Positions 48,483-57,532 of a stretch of DNA of 64,000 nucleotides are shown piece after piece (the first letter of the stretch is position 1; every line of letters begins with the position of its first letter). The stretch comes from Melitaea cinxia (taxonomy: Eukaryota > Arthropoda > Insecta > Lepidoptera > Nymphalidae), in assembly GCF_905220565.1 (NCBI RefSeq), contig NC_059395.1, positions 14,115,289 through 14,179,288 on the forward strand, given 5' to 3'. The translations under genes were made by a program, and so were the position numbers. The notes below the pieces were generated by a model. The model had not been told where the DNA came from. It made no database searches and was given only the letters and a program-made list of their open reading frames with translations.

Positions 48483-49007
48483 ATGGCTGATTTCCTAAAA
48501 AAAATAGACAAAGTTCCGCCAAATGAGGCAAGGAAGCGAGGTGTGAAGAGAGAAAACTGGAAAAGAGAAAGAAAACGTCGAGAAATGTGAGTAAAAATTT
48601 CATTGAAATTGTTCTTATTAGGCTGTACAGGCTGTTAAATTAGTAACCGTTTTTGAGTCAAATTATACGTGTAATTAATTTTATTGGATTTGGTCTATCA
48701 TAACAAAAGAGTCTATGACATTCAAATTGAAAAACGATGGTTAGGTTACGTGGTTTTGCGTTTCGTCCGTAGTTGCTGACTCATTAAAATATTTACATTT
48801 TTTATACTGCGCAGGGGTCGGCAGAACGTTAGCGTACAAGGTGAAGAAAACTATCGGAGTGAAATTGGGCAACCTAAATATGTAACGAAACGAAGAAAGA
48901 AAATCTCTGACTTGGCACCCGTAATTTTGCCAAGAGTCAATAAAGTAAACATTAAGAAAATACTTGATGTTGCAAACCTTTTAAAGAAGCACTTCGGTGA
49001 AGACTAA
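48483..49007 (+). pseudogene. Two-exon gene remnant inside the DNA transposon
   Basis: Exon 1 (48483-48586, donor GTGAGT) and exon 2 (48815-49007, acceptor TGCGCAG) join in frame to a 98-residue basic protein starting MADFLKKIDKVPP. It contains KRENWKRERKRR and ends LLKKHFGED before TAA. The same frame stays open after the TAA for 38 more codons to 49124 (including DPLKYYKDIEE), so the TAA looks like a disabling change. The arrangement suggests an internally deleted transposase that keeps only its basic N-terminus and C-terminal tail, but I do not recognise the family. Confidence 0.5.
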
Positions 49008-49238
49008 AGGATTGTCGACCCTTTGAAATATTATAAAGACATAGAAGAAAATAATAACAATTTTGCAGAACATGAGTACATTCAGTGTGTCGCACTAGAA
49101 GAAAGTGAAAATTTTATGTTATAATTAATTACAATAATACAATTTCTTAATTTTCATTAATACGTTAATAGTTTTATTTATGACTTCTCAATGACTATTT
49201 CCTAACATCACTCATTAGTTTCACTTTTTGAATCTATA

Positions 49239-49465
49239 ATGCTCATCATCATCATCATCATCATCACCGTCACCATCATTTCAGCCTATCGCAGTCCACT
49301 GCTGGACATAGGCCTCCCCAAATTCGCGCGAAAAAGTGGCACGAACTCATTAGGGGTTTTGCCCATAGTCACCACGCTGGGCAGGCGGGTTGGTGACCGC
49401 AGGGCTAGCTCCGTCGCACTGAAGACGCTGCTGCCCGTCTTCAGCCTGCCACTTTTAATACTTCC
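49239..49465 (-). repeat. RTE/SINE-tail repeat inserted in the DNA transposon, with (CAT)n
   Basis: (CAT)n at 49242-49262 is followed by CAGCCTATCGCAGTCCACTG, GTTTTGCCCATAGTCACCAC and GACGCTGCTGCCCGTCTTC, the inverse of the SINE at 51673-52022. The 78-codon plus-strand ORF here is only this repeat. Confidence 0.6.
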
Positions 49466-49492
49466 TGTATATTAAGAAAGTGAATGTCAAAA

Positions 49493-49564
49493 CCCGCTAC
49501 ATCCATTGAGTTGAGTAACAAACTCCGTCAGATCCTTATCTCAATATCAATATCCGCTACATCC
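49493..49564 (+). repeat. Right subterminal repeats of the DNA transposon
   Basis: CCCGCTACATCC (49493-49504), CTCCGTCAGATCC (49523-49535) and ATCCGCTACATCC (49552-49564) are variants of the CCGCCAGATCC motif. All are in the same orientation as the left-end motifs, although the right TIR itself is inverted. Confidence 0.5.
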
Positions 49565-49730
49565 ATTTTTTTTACTTACATTTAGTTGTATAATTTAAAA
49601 GTTAAAAATAATTTTGCTTAGATGAGTCGGAGATTCGAATAAAGTAAATTTACTTTAAATGTATAAAATGATATGCCACTTGTAACTGTGACAGAAACGA
49701 AAAGTCATTTATTGTAAAATTGACCTTTCC

Positions 49731-49764
49731 GGATCTGGCGGATTTTGATACTAGACGACTCAAT
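49731..49764 (-). repeat. Right terminal inverted repeat of the DNA transposon
   Basis: Exact reverse complement of 41157-41190, starting GGATCTGGCGG and ending GACGACTCAAT, followed by TA. Confidence 0.85.
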
Positions 49765-49885
49765 TATTATATCAACTGTGATTATTAAATCATTGTATTT
49801 GAGATAAAATTTTACTTTATTTTACCTATTGAACCAAAACCATTATTAAATAAAATTTTCAAAGTTCGGTTACTATAATTTGTAA

Positions 49886-50605
49886 TATCACTACATAGTA
49901 TAAAACAAAGTCGCTTTCTCTGTCCCTGCACATGTATGTACGCTTAAATCTTTAAAACTACGCAACGGATTTTGATGCGGTTCTTTTTAATAGATAGATT
50001 GATTCAAGAGGAAGGTTTTTATGTATAGTAACATCCATTAAATAGTGGAGAAATACTGTTATTTTTGAGTTTTCTAATGTTATGTCGTAAATAATTATTA
50101 TTTTTTTTCGCTTAAATTGCAAACGCAGGCTGAACCCTACGAGATTTATCAAAATAATGTACTAAGTATTATAAAAATTGAAAAGGTCTACAGAAAACTC
50201 CGCGATGGTATATACCTATCTCTTATGGATATCCCACAAAACCTTTTTTTTTCATTTACTTTTTACGACAAATAATGGCTAATTTTCGAAGCGATTTTAA
50301 CCAATACAGCATTAATCCTTATCCAATTAAATACCTTAAATATATTTTTTATTTAATATAGATCTATATGGCCCTTTACAGCATATGATTTAAATGAATA
50401 TTTTCGAAGATATTACAGATTTAAAAATCGCGGTACGTAGCGTTTGCGGCGGTTCCGGCCGGCTTTTACTCTAAGGTAACGCGTGCGGGCCACGGGCAGT
50501 AAGGAATAAATCAAAACTACTGGATTGATTTTAATCATTTTTTTAGTGAATGACATAGGCTATAATTATATTTTATACCCGTGCGAAGCCGGAGCGGGTC
50601 GCTAG
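49886..50605 (+). mobile_element. Helitron-like element H2, longest copy
   Basis: It begins near CTACATAGTATAAAACAAAGTC and ends GAAGCCGGAGCGGGTCGCTAG followed by T. The interior matches 28606-29135 in inverse order, and the first 100 bp match 20760-20890 and the right part of 62823-63112 (TTTAAAACTACGCAACGGA). The CTAG end and lack of TIRs suggest a non-autonomous Helitron of about 720 bp. Confidence 0.55.
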
Positions 50606-51486
50606 TCATTAATATATGATCATAAGTAACGATATTTTAAGTTTTATTTTATTAGAGTCATATCTTGTTTTGATACTGAATTTTAATAATCTTTTTTTTA
50701 AATTACTTGTGCAATAAATTATAAGAACTTTACCAAATAACAGTATTCTATAATAATAAAAATTAAAGTTTCGGAATGCAAAAAGTGGGTCTTACAGAGA
50801 CCGCTGAAAATTGCCAATTTTCAACTCGAATTTGAGACCGAACGGTTGGTCTGAAAGAAAAAAATAAATAGTAATATTTGTAGAGAATTTTAAGTACTTA
50901 AATTTCTGTAAGCAAACCATTTACTAAAGTTTAATAGTTTTCGAGTTTTAGGCAAAAATCGAAAAAAGCAGGTAGTTTTGCTTTTTATGCGACTTTTTTC
51001 AATGTAGCGTCACAAAATTTTGTCCGCAAATCTCAGATTTGTTTTCAGCACCCCAAAATAAGTATAAAATGAAAGAAATCAGAACTACTCCAAAACTGTC
51101 CCACTAGCGGGCTTTAGAGTACAAATTAACTGAATTAATAGCAGTAGGATGTTACAGGCTAGATCATGATCGTAATCGATCTACATAAAAGCTAAACTTC
51201 AAAGATATTTAAAATTCGATTTACTAAAATCCTAGTTTTCTATCTAGTGCTGTAACAGCGCCATCTATATTTGTATTTTCCAATTTTTTAATGGAACTTT
51301 GTCGCAGAAACCATGTAAATATTCCAATCAAAATAAATATTAACTATTAAAATACTAATAATGAAACTAAAAAAAAGATAGTATAAAAAATGGCCGAATA
51401 TTAAAAAAAAAATACAAACATAAGCTAAGCTTCAAGCTAAGAAATTCAATATGATTTAGTATTTTAATGTTTAACTGGAAAAAAAT

Positions 51487-52372
51487 CACTTCAGCCTATC
51501 GCAGTCCACAGCTGGACATAGACCTCCCGCGCCGCTCCCGACCGATAGTGACAAATATCCAAGTTTTCCGCAATCCTCATACAGCCACCACCGGTAATCT
51601 TACGTAGATCGTCGGTCCAGCGGGCCAGAAGGCCTCAAACACTGCTTTTACCAATACGCGATCTCTACTTCTGTGCTTGTGCTATGTGTACTTAGTGCTG
51701 TGTGGCTACGGCACTAAAGAATTTAGCCACCCCCTCTCTTCCCGTGGGTGTCGTAAGAGGCGACTAAGGGATAACAAGGTTCCACAACCACCTTGGAACT
51801 TAAGAAGCCGACCGATGGCGGGATAACCATCCAACTGCTGGCTTTGAAATACACAGGCCGAAGACGGGCAGCAGCGTCTTCAGTGCGACAAAGCCAGTAC
51901 TGCGGTCACCAACCCGCCTGCCCAGCGTGGTGACTATGGGCAAAACACATGAGTTCACGTTATTTTTGGCGTAAACTTGTGGAGGCCTATGTCCAGCAGT
52001 GGACTGTATAGGCTGTAATGATGATCTCTACTTCAGGACACGTCTGCTTCAGAGGCCATCGGCCCTGCGACACAGGTGACCAACCCACTGCCACTTCAAC
52101 TTGCTAATTCTGTGGGCTATGTCGGATACTTTCGTTCTTTAGCGGATAGTTTCATTTTTGATCCTATCTTTGAGATAAACCCCGAGCACTGCGGAATCTT
52201 CGAAGAGAAGACTCGACCCAAATGCCGCCCAGCCTAATCGAATTCTTCCTTAAGCTTCCTTCTCGAAGTCGTTTCGGCCTAGTTGAATGGTGTGGCCTAG
52301 GTAAACATAATAACATCATAAACAATTTCAAGAAGGATACCGTCGATTCACATATTTCCATCCAACCATCGT
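51487..52372 (-). mobile_element. RTE-clade LINE fragment (3' end of the RT ORF), interrupted by a SINE
   Basis: The minus strand, read across the insertion, gives decayed protein text such as DIAHRISKLKWQWVGHL and ARWTDDL, typical of the region after the RT domain in RTE elements, with several stops. Its 3' tail (CAGCCTATCGCAGTCCACAG inverted, at 51490) is at the left. The SINE at 51673-52022 splits it. Confidence 0.65.
51673..52022 (+). mobile_element. SINE inserted in the RTE fragment, with 12-bp target duplication
   Basis: GATCTCTACTTC occurs at 51660-51671 and again at 52023-52034, flanking the insert. The insert contains AGCCACCCCCTCTCTTCCC, GTCGTAAGAGGCGACTAAGG and GGCGGGATAACCATCCAAC. 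It ends CCAGCAGTGGACTGTATAGG plus ATG repeats, the same 3' tail as the RTE element around it. Confidence 0.7.
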
Positions 52373-52871
52373 GGTTGGAAATATGTGGATATTTTTTTTG
52401 AAGTATTTACTTTAAAAACAATTGCTCATTTGACTCATTTTTATAATTTTTTTTAATCAACGAAAGTATATTCATTTTTTATTTATATAATTTCACAGAT
52501 ACCAGCGAGATTAGAAAATTTCTTTGGGATTGAATTAAAAGCTACTGATTACATCCACCATCTCCATTTTTAGACTTATCCTGATGCTAATGTGGCGCCA
52601 CCCTAATTTAATGCATTTCGACGGCCACTTTCTGATATATAAAGATTATGCTCCTCCCTTCTACACCATTCTACATGGAGCATAGATGACCATTCTACTT
52701 AATTATGTCAATAAAAATATTTTTAAATTGTCAATGTCAAACATGTAAACTGTGTAAACATTGCAATTTCTGTATAATTAATAATTTTAGTCCGTTTTTG
52801 TGTCCGCAAACCGCATGTCGTAACAGGTTTACATATTTTCAATAAGTGCTGTTTAATTATAAATTATTAAA

Positions 52872-54336
52872 ATGTCTGTAACTTTACATACAGATGTTGG
52901 TGACATAAAAATTGAGCTGTTTTGCGAACAGTGTCCGAAGACTTGTGAAAATTTTTTAGCCCTTTGCGCGAGTGATTATTACAATGGTTGTTTATTTCAT
53001 AGAAATATAAAGGTAAAGAAAATTTAAATTATTGATAAATATTTAATATGTATGTATAAAAAAATGAAAACTCAATAACTTTATTTTTTCAGGGTTTTAT
53101 AGTACAAACAGGTGATCCAACTGGAACAGGAAAAGGTGGCACATCTATTTGGGGCAAAAAATTTGATGATGAATTTAGGGAGGAACTTAAGGTATGTACT
53201 AATGAAAATAAGATTGACTGTATTTATTATAACTAACTATAAATTATTTAAAATTAGTTTTGCTATAAGTTAATAAATAATATTTAAGACATATATTTTT
53301 TTACTTTATAAATTTCATATAACCACTTCTAACTTGATTATTCTAATTTCATAAATTATTTTAAAACAATAATTCTTGTTGTATTATATTTTTTTACATT
53401 AGAATTAATGTTATGAATGCCATTTTCAGCATAATGCAAGAGGAATGGTGAGCATGGCAAATAATGGTCCAAACACAAATGGTAGTCAATTTTTCTTCAC
53501 CTATGCAGAGCAACCGCATTTAGATCTCAAATATACATTATTTGGAAGGTATGTAAAGTATTTAGTTTTATATTTTTTCATTAATATATTTAAAGCCACA
53601 TGTATCCCTTAATCATTAACTAAACTTGTATATTACAAGTTAGTCTAGATCTCAAGCTATCATACCAAGTTTCATTAATATCAGTCCAGTAGTTACGAAA
53701 CACATAATATATTCATCCTCACAAACTTTCGTGTTTATAATATTATAGTAGGTATCAGGTGTACATGATGAAAACTGAGACTGACAGCTTAACATGCTCT
53801 CCGAGACATAGTGGGAAGACCCACAAGGACTATCAACCAGACCCGAAACAACTACACACAAATATCCACTACGAGTGGGAATCGAACTCTCGACTGTCAG
53901 TGTTTAGGCACCGCCGACACGCATACGCACCATTACACCAGAGCGGTCATTAACACATAGGTTACTCTTTATCCTGACATTCCCACGGGATCGCAAATTA
54001 CGCGAAGTGAAACCACGTGGCAGAGCTAGTAATATATGTTTGTAAATACTAAACAATGTTTATCATGCTGTGGGCATTTACAATTGTGCTTGTTGCATTT
54101 CTGGACCCAAAATAGAATTCCCTTCCTACTAGGGATCATCGAGTGTGTGGCATGTATTTATTCAATTTCGAGTAACATTTTGATAAAAGTAACTTTTTTT
54201 TATTTCCAGGGTCATAGATGGCTTTGAATCACTTGATGATTTAGAAAAGATGGTAGTCAATCCTAAAACATTCAGACCCCTAACCGAGGCAAGAATTACT
54301 TCTGTAACAATTCATGCTAATCCATTAGCAGGTTAA
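52872..54336 (+). CDS. PPIL3: Peptidyl-prolyl cis-trans isomerase-like 3 (spliceosomal cyclophilin)
   Basis: Four exons (52872-53012, 53093-53191, 53430-53548, 54210-54336) give 161 residues, the same length as human PPIL3. Cyclophilins catalyse proline isomerisation, and PPIL3 associates with spliceosomes in the nucleus. Seen motifs are FHRNIKGFIVQTGD (with the catalytic Arg), GTGKGGTSIWGKKFDDE, and SMANNGPNTNGSQFFFTY, which forms the active-site strand. The whole chain is a single cyclophilin domain, with no RRM or U-box, which separates it from PPIL2 and PPIL4. A polyadenylation signal AATAAA starts 5 bp after the stop (54341). Intron 3 holds an inverted SINE-B copy. Confidence 0.96.
53715..53955 (-). 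mobile_element. SINE-B (tRNA-derived), copy 3, in PPIL3 intron 3
   Basis: Inverted copy. On the minus strand, CTCTGGTGTAATGGTGCG leads to GAGAGTTCGATTCCCAC (B box) and then GAGCATGTTAAGCTGTCAG. The text matches 39528-39875. Confidence 0.6.
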
Positions 54337-54879
54337 TTTCAATAAAGAGTTATATAAATTATTTTTGGTTTTCTTTATTGATTTAAAAATTTGACATCAC
54401 AGGACATAATTATTGCTCATAAACAGTATTCCTGATATTTAGCTATTATAAGATATTAAAAAAAAAAAATTAACAATCATTACTAAACATTTAGTTATGT
54501 TTAATCTGACAATAATGTAACAGTCTGTTTGAAATTTTATTCTTTATAAATTGTGCATATATTGTTTAGATTTTGTGGTAAATAAATAAATATTAAGAGT
54601 TTCTAATACCTAAAATTTGTAACAACCAAACTATATTTACAGAAAGTAATAAGAATTACTTATTCCACAAGCAAAAACCTTGTTTTATCACTACACATCC
54701 TATATTATCTAATAATTTTATAAGTACATAATTTTGAGAGATTTTTATGAAATATAACTATTTAACAATGTAGCTTTTAAAATACAGATAAAAGTGTAAC
54801 AAGAAGTTATATTTGATCTTATTCTGAAAATAGATTAAATGTGATTTTAATTCTTATGGCAGTGTATCGGTGTTAATTC
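54337..54879. other. Convergent 3' region between PPIL3 and the ZAD zinc-finger gene
   Basis: AT-rich sequence of about 540 bp holds both 3' UTRs. The AATAAA at 54341-54346 serves PPIL3. No other feature was found. Confidence 0.6.
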
Positions 54880-56698
54880 TCAGGTTTCTAAGTCATAAAA
54901 ATTATCATCTAAAGGAAAATTGGGTTCATTTTCCTTTTTTATTTCAGTTTCTGGGATTTTGTCATCAAAATTATCTGTAAAATGAGATTTGATATGAGCC
55001 ACCAAGTCAGGTTTCCTCTCAAAAATTGCACCACATTCTATACAAGGCATATTCACAACCAGGCATTCATGAGTCTCTTCATGTTTGTTAAGCTTATCTT
55101 TTCTGTTAAATTTTTTATCACATTGACTACAGCTAAAAGGCTTCATACCAGAGTGAATTACCACATGACGATCGAGTTCTCTTTTTCGTGGGAACTTTTT
55201 AAAGCAAATTTTACACTGGAAAACTCTTGAACCAATGTGGGCTATTGAAACATGTGTCTTATAGGCATCTAAATTAGAAAATTTCTTTGGACATTGATGA
55301 CATTTAATATTTTTTGGCTTATTTTTATTTGACATTGGCCCTTTTGGTTTTGCTGTTGAAGACTGTTTACCTGAGGTTGATGGGTTCTTTTGTATGTGAT
55401 TTATGAAACTACCCTCACCGGCTATATGATCTGGTACCCTGGGCAGGTCATAATCGTTAGGAGTTGTGTTATCAGAATTCAGTGTGGGAGAAGTCATAAG
55501 GTTACTAAATGGATTCACATTAACTACCATATCATGAGATTCCTGTTCAGTATCGAAGTCTTTATGCTCTGGGCTAACTGGCCCATGCCTAACTTCATGT
55601 TTAAGAAGTTTATCTCGCCGTCCAAATGTCAGTGGGCATTTACGACATGCATAAGGCTTCATCCCAGAATGAACTAGAACATGTCTTTGTAGATCACCTT
55701 TTGCTACAAAGCTACGAGGACATAGAGGACAAACATGGGGCTTATGACCTGCATGAATTCTTAAATGTTTACTTAAATTAGTATTTCGAGAGAAACTTTT
55801 TAAACAGTATTGACACTGAAAAGGTCTTATGCCAGTATGAACAATGGAATGTTTTCTCAAATCAGATCTTCTGCCAAAACATTTATCACATTCAGGGCAG
55901 TGGTATGGTTTGTCACTACCGTGAACTTGTTTTGTGTGAGCCACATACTGGTTACGCTCAGCAAACACAAGACTGCACTCTACGCATTTATATGGAAGAT
56001 TTGGGTCATGAAAACTTTTTTCATGTTCTTTACACTTATCTTGTGAAACGAAAGCTTGATCACAGTACTGACACATAAAAACATTCTTGTAAAATGATTC
56101 AGTGGTTGTTTCTCCCTCGGGTGTGTTCAGGTCTCTTTCTCCAGTATCAACCTCAGGTTGATCTACGTTTTCAGATTCCTCGGATGAATCATAATCAAGG
56201 CTTGGATCCACCACCATCACAACACTGTCTTCAACAATAAAATCTTCTGTTTTAGGTTTTTGGTTTTCATGAGTATTATTATAGTTAAAATTACTTAATT
56301 CCGATGAGTTTGAATTATCTAACTCGTTAACACGATTAGTAATCTGTCTCAATCTAGCTTCACTTTGAATGCATTGCGATCGGAATTTAGAACACTTGTC
56401 TAACTTAAACAAACATTTATAACAGATTCGAGCGGGAAGACCGTCGTTAGGATCCATCTGAAACGAAATGTAAAAAATCGATTAATGTGTGTCTACTCTA
56501 GATATAATAATATCTATAATAATTCAGTTTAACATAGATACTGACCCGTAGTTCGAAACATTCTGCGATTTTCGAGGTTAGTGTCATGTTCGCATCATCG
56601 TCAGGAGCTGTTCCGAAAATTGATGTCGTAAGTCCACTTTTACTTAAACACAGGCGACAGAGCGCATGAAAATTTGTGATAATAAAGGAATCATCCAT
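54880..56698 (-). CDS. ZAD-type C2H2 zinc-finger transcription factor
   Basis: Exon 1 is 56546-56698 and exon 2 is 54880-56457, joined in phase 0 to 576 residues. The ZAD domain, an insect-specific dimerisation module of four zinc-binding cysteines, spans the intron: C14-x2-C17 from exon 1, C63-x2-C66 from exon 2. An acidic Ser/Glu linker follows. Ten C2H2 fingers come next in two blocks, six (about residues 165-335) and four (about 420-540), separated by a low-complexity linker. Many adjacent fingers are joined by TGEKP-like links (HTGIRPF, HSGMKPY, HSGMKPF), so DNA binding is expected. ZAD factors form a large, fast-evolving family in insects and orthology cannot be set by eye. The start is the first ATG, and exon 2 also begins with an ATG, which would drop half the ZAD. 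Confidence 0.92.
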
Positions 56699-57532
56699 TT
56701 TGCCCAGAATATGACATGAAATTAAACGTCTCCGACTTTATTGACAGTATTAAAACCGTAGTTATTCTATTGTTTACTTTTAAAATGTTATTGGAACATT
56801 TTGTTTGATTTATGAACAAAAGCCTCGGAGGCTACGGTCTCTGGTAGCAACTACGCAATCGTTCGATCCGATACAACTGGGACGATGTTCGGCAGGGCTG
56901 CGCTAGGGGAACATCGTCGTTTCTACCTGTCTGTCTGCATTATTATTATGTTTCTAGAAGGTAGTTAAGGTAGTTTTTTTTCATTTTTAGCTAAATTAAG
57001 AATTTTCAAGTTTGAGTTAAAATTGCTACTTTGAAATATACCAGATTTCAAATTTGAATGTATGTATTAAAAAAACCGCGCTACTTTCGCAGAAAAAGTA
57101 ATGTTTTCTTTTTTACGATTTTTACGGGACTAATATAGGTTTATTTTGTCCTTATTGGTTGATAAATTGTAAACTACGTAGCAAATTATTTAAAGACGTA
57201 TAGCGATTCGTCGAAAGCATCAACATAATATTTTGACCAATCAGACAATATATTTTTTCAACTTGTCATATATATATATATTTTTTTTTAATTTATTGAG
57301 AGCTGGATTCGAGTCTTTCGCTCTAAATTGTACATATGAAAAATAAGATAATACTCGATACAAAATATATCATACATAATTTTTAAAACCATGTGACGAT
57401 AAAAGTGATAACAATAATAATTTTAAAAACAATAAAACATAATATTATTTTAAAATTTTAATAGTAAGTGTATGTCTTTATATTTAAAAACTAATGTAAA
57501 TATTTTCCTATTGGACATTTCTATTTATATAT
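56699..57532. promoter_or_regulatory. Intergenic region upstream of the ZAD gene
   Basis: The ZAD gene starts at 56698 and is transcribed leftward, so its promoter lies here. A GC-richer stretch at 56820-56920 (CTACGGTCTCTGGTAGCAAC) is the best candidate. The right part is AT-rich 3' flank of the mucin-like gene. No coding sequence is seen. Confidence 0.4.

Larger units (their letters stand above)
41157..49764. mobile_element. TIR DNA transposon (about 1.6 kb) split by an LTR retrotransposon
   Basis: Perfect 34-bp terminal inverted repeats at 41157-41190 and 49731-49764, starting ATTGAGTCGTCTAG and ending CGCCAGATCC inward. The flanking dinucleotide TA on both sides suggests a TA target duplication (AATT is the other reading). 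Subtracting the LTR element leaves about 1.62 kb. Inside are five subterminal copies of a CCGCCAGATCC-like motif and a small two-exon gene remnant at 48483-49007. The superfamily cannot be named from the sequence. A TA target fits Tc1/mariner-like elements, but no DDE transposase domain is present. Confidence 0.7.
49765..52871. other. Intergenic region upstream of PPIL3, mostly repeats
   Basis: It contains an H2 Helitron-like element (49886-50605), about 850 bp of AT-rich sequence without recognised content (50610-51480), an RTE LINE fragment with a nested SINE (51487-52372), and about 500 bp before PPIL3 that should hold its promoter. No host ORF is seen. Confidence 0.6.

Noticed and set aside
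49239..49475. 78-codon ORF starting with an Ile run
   Set aside because: It is translation of the (CAT)n microsatellite and the RTE/SINE tail.
54982..56046. Plus-strand ORFs over the ZAD gene
   Set aside because: Shadow frames antisense to the zinc-finger exon, with no features of their own.
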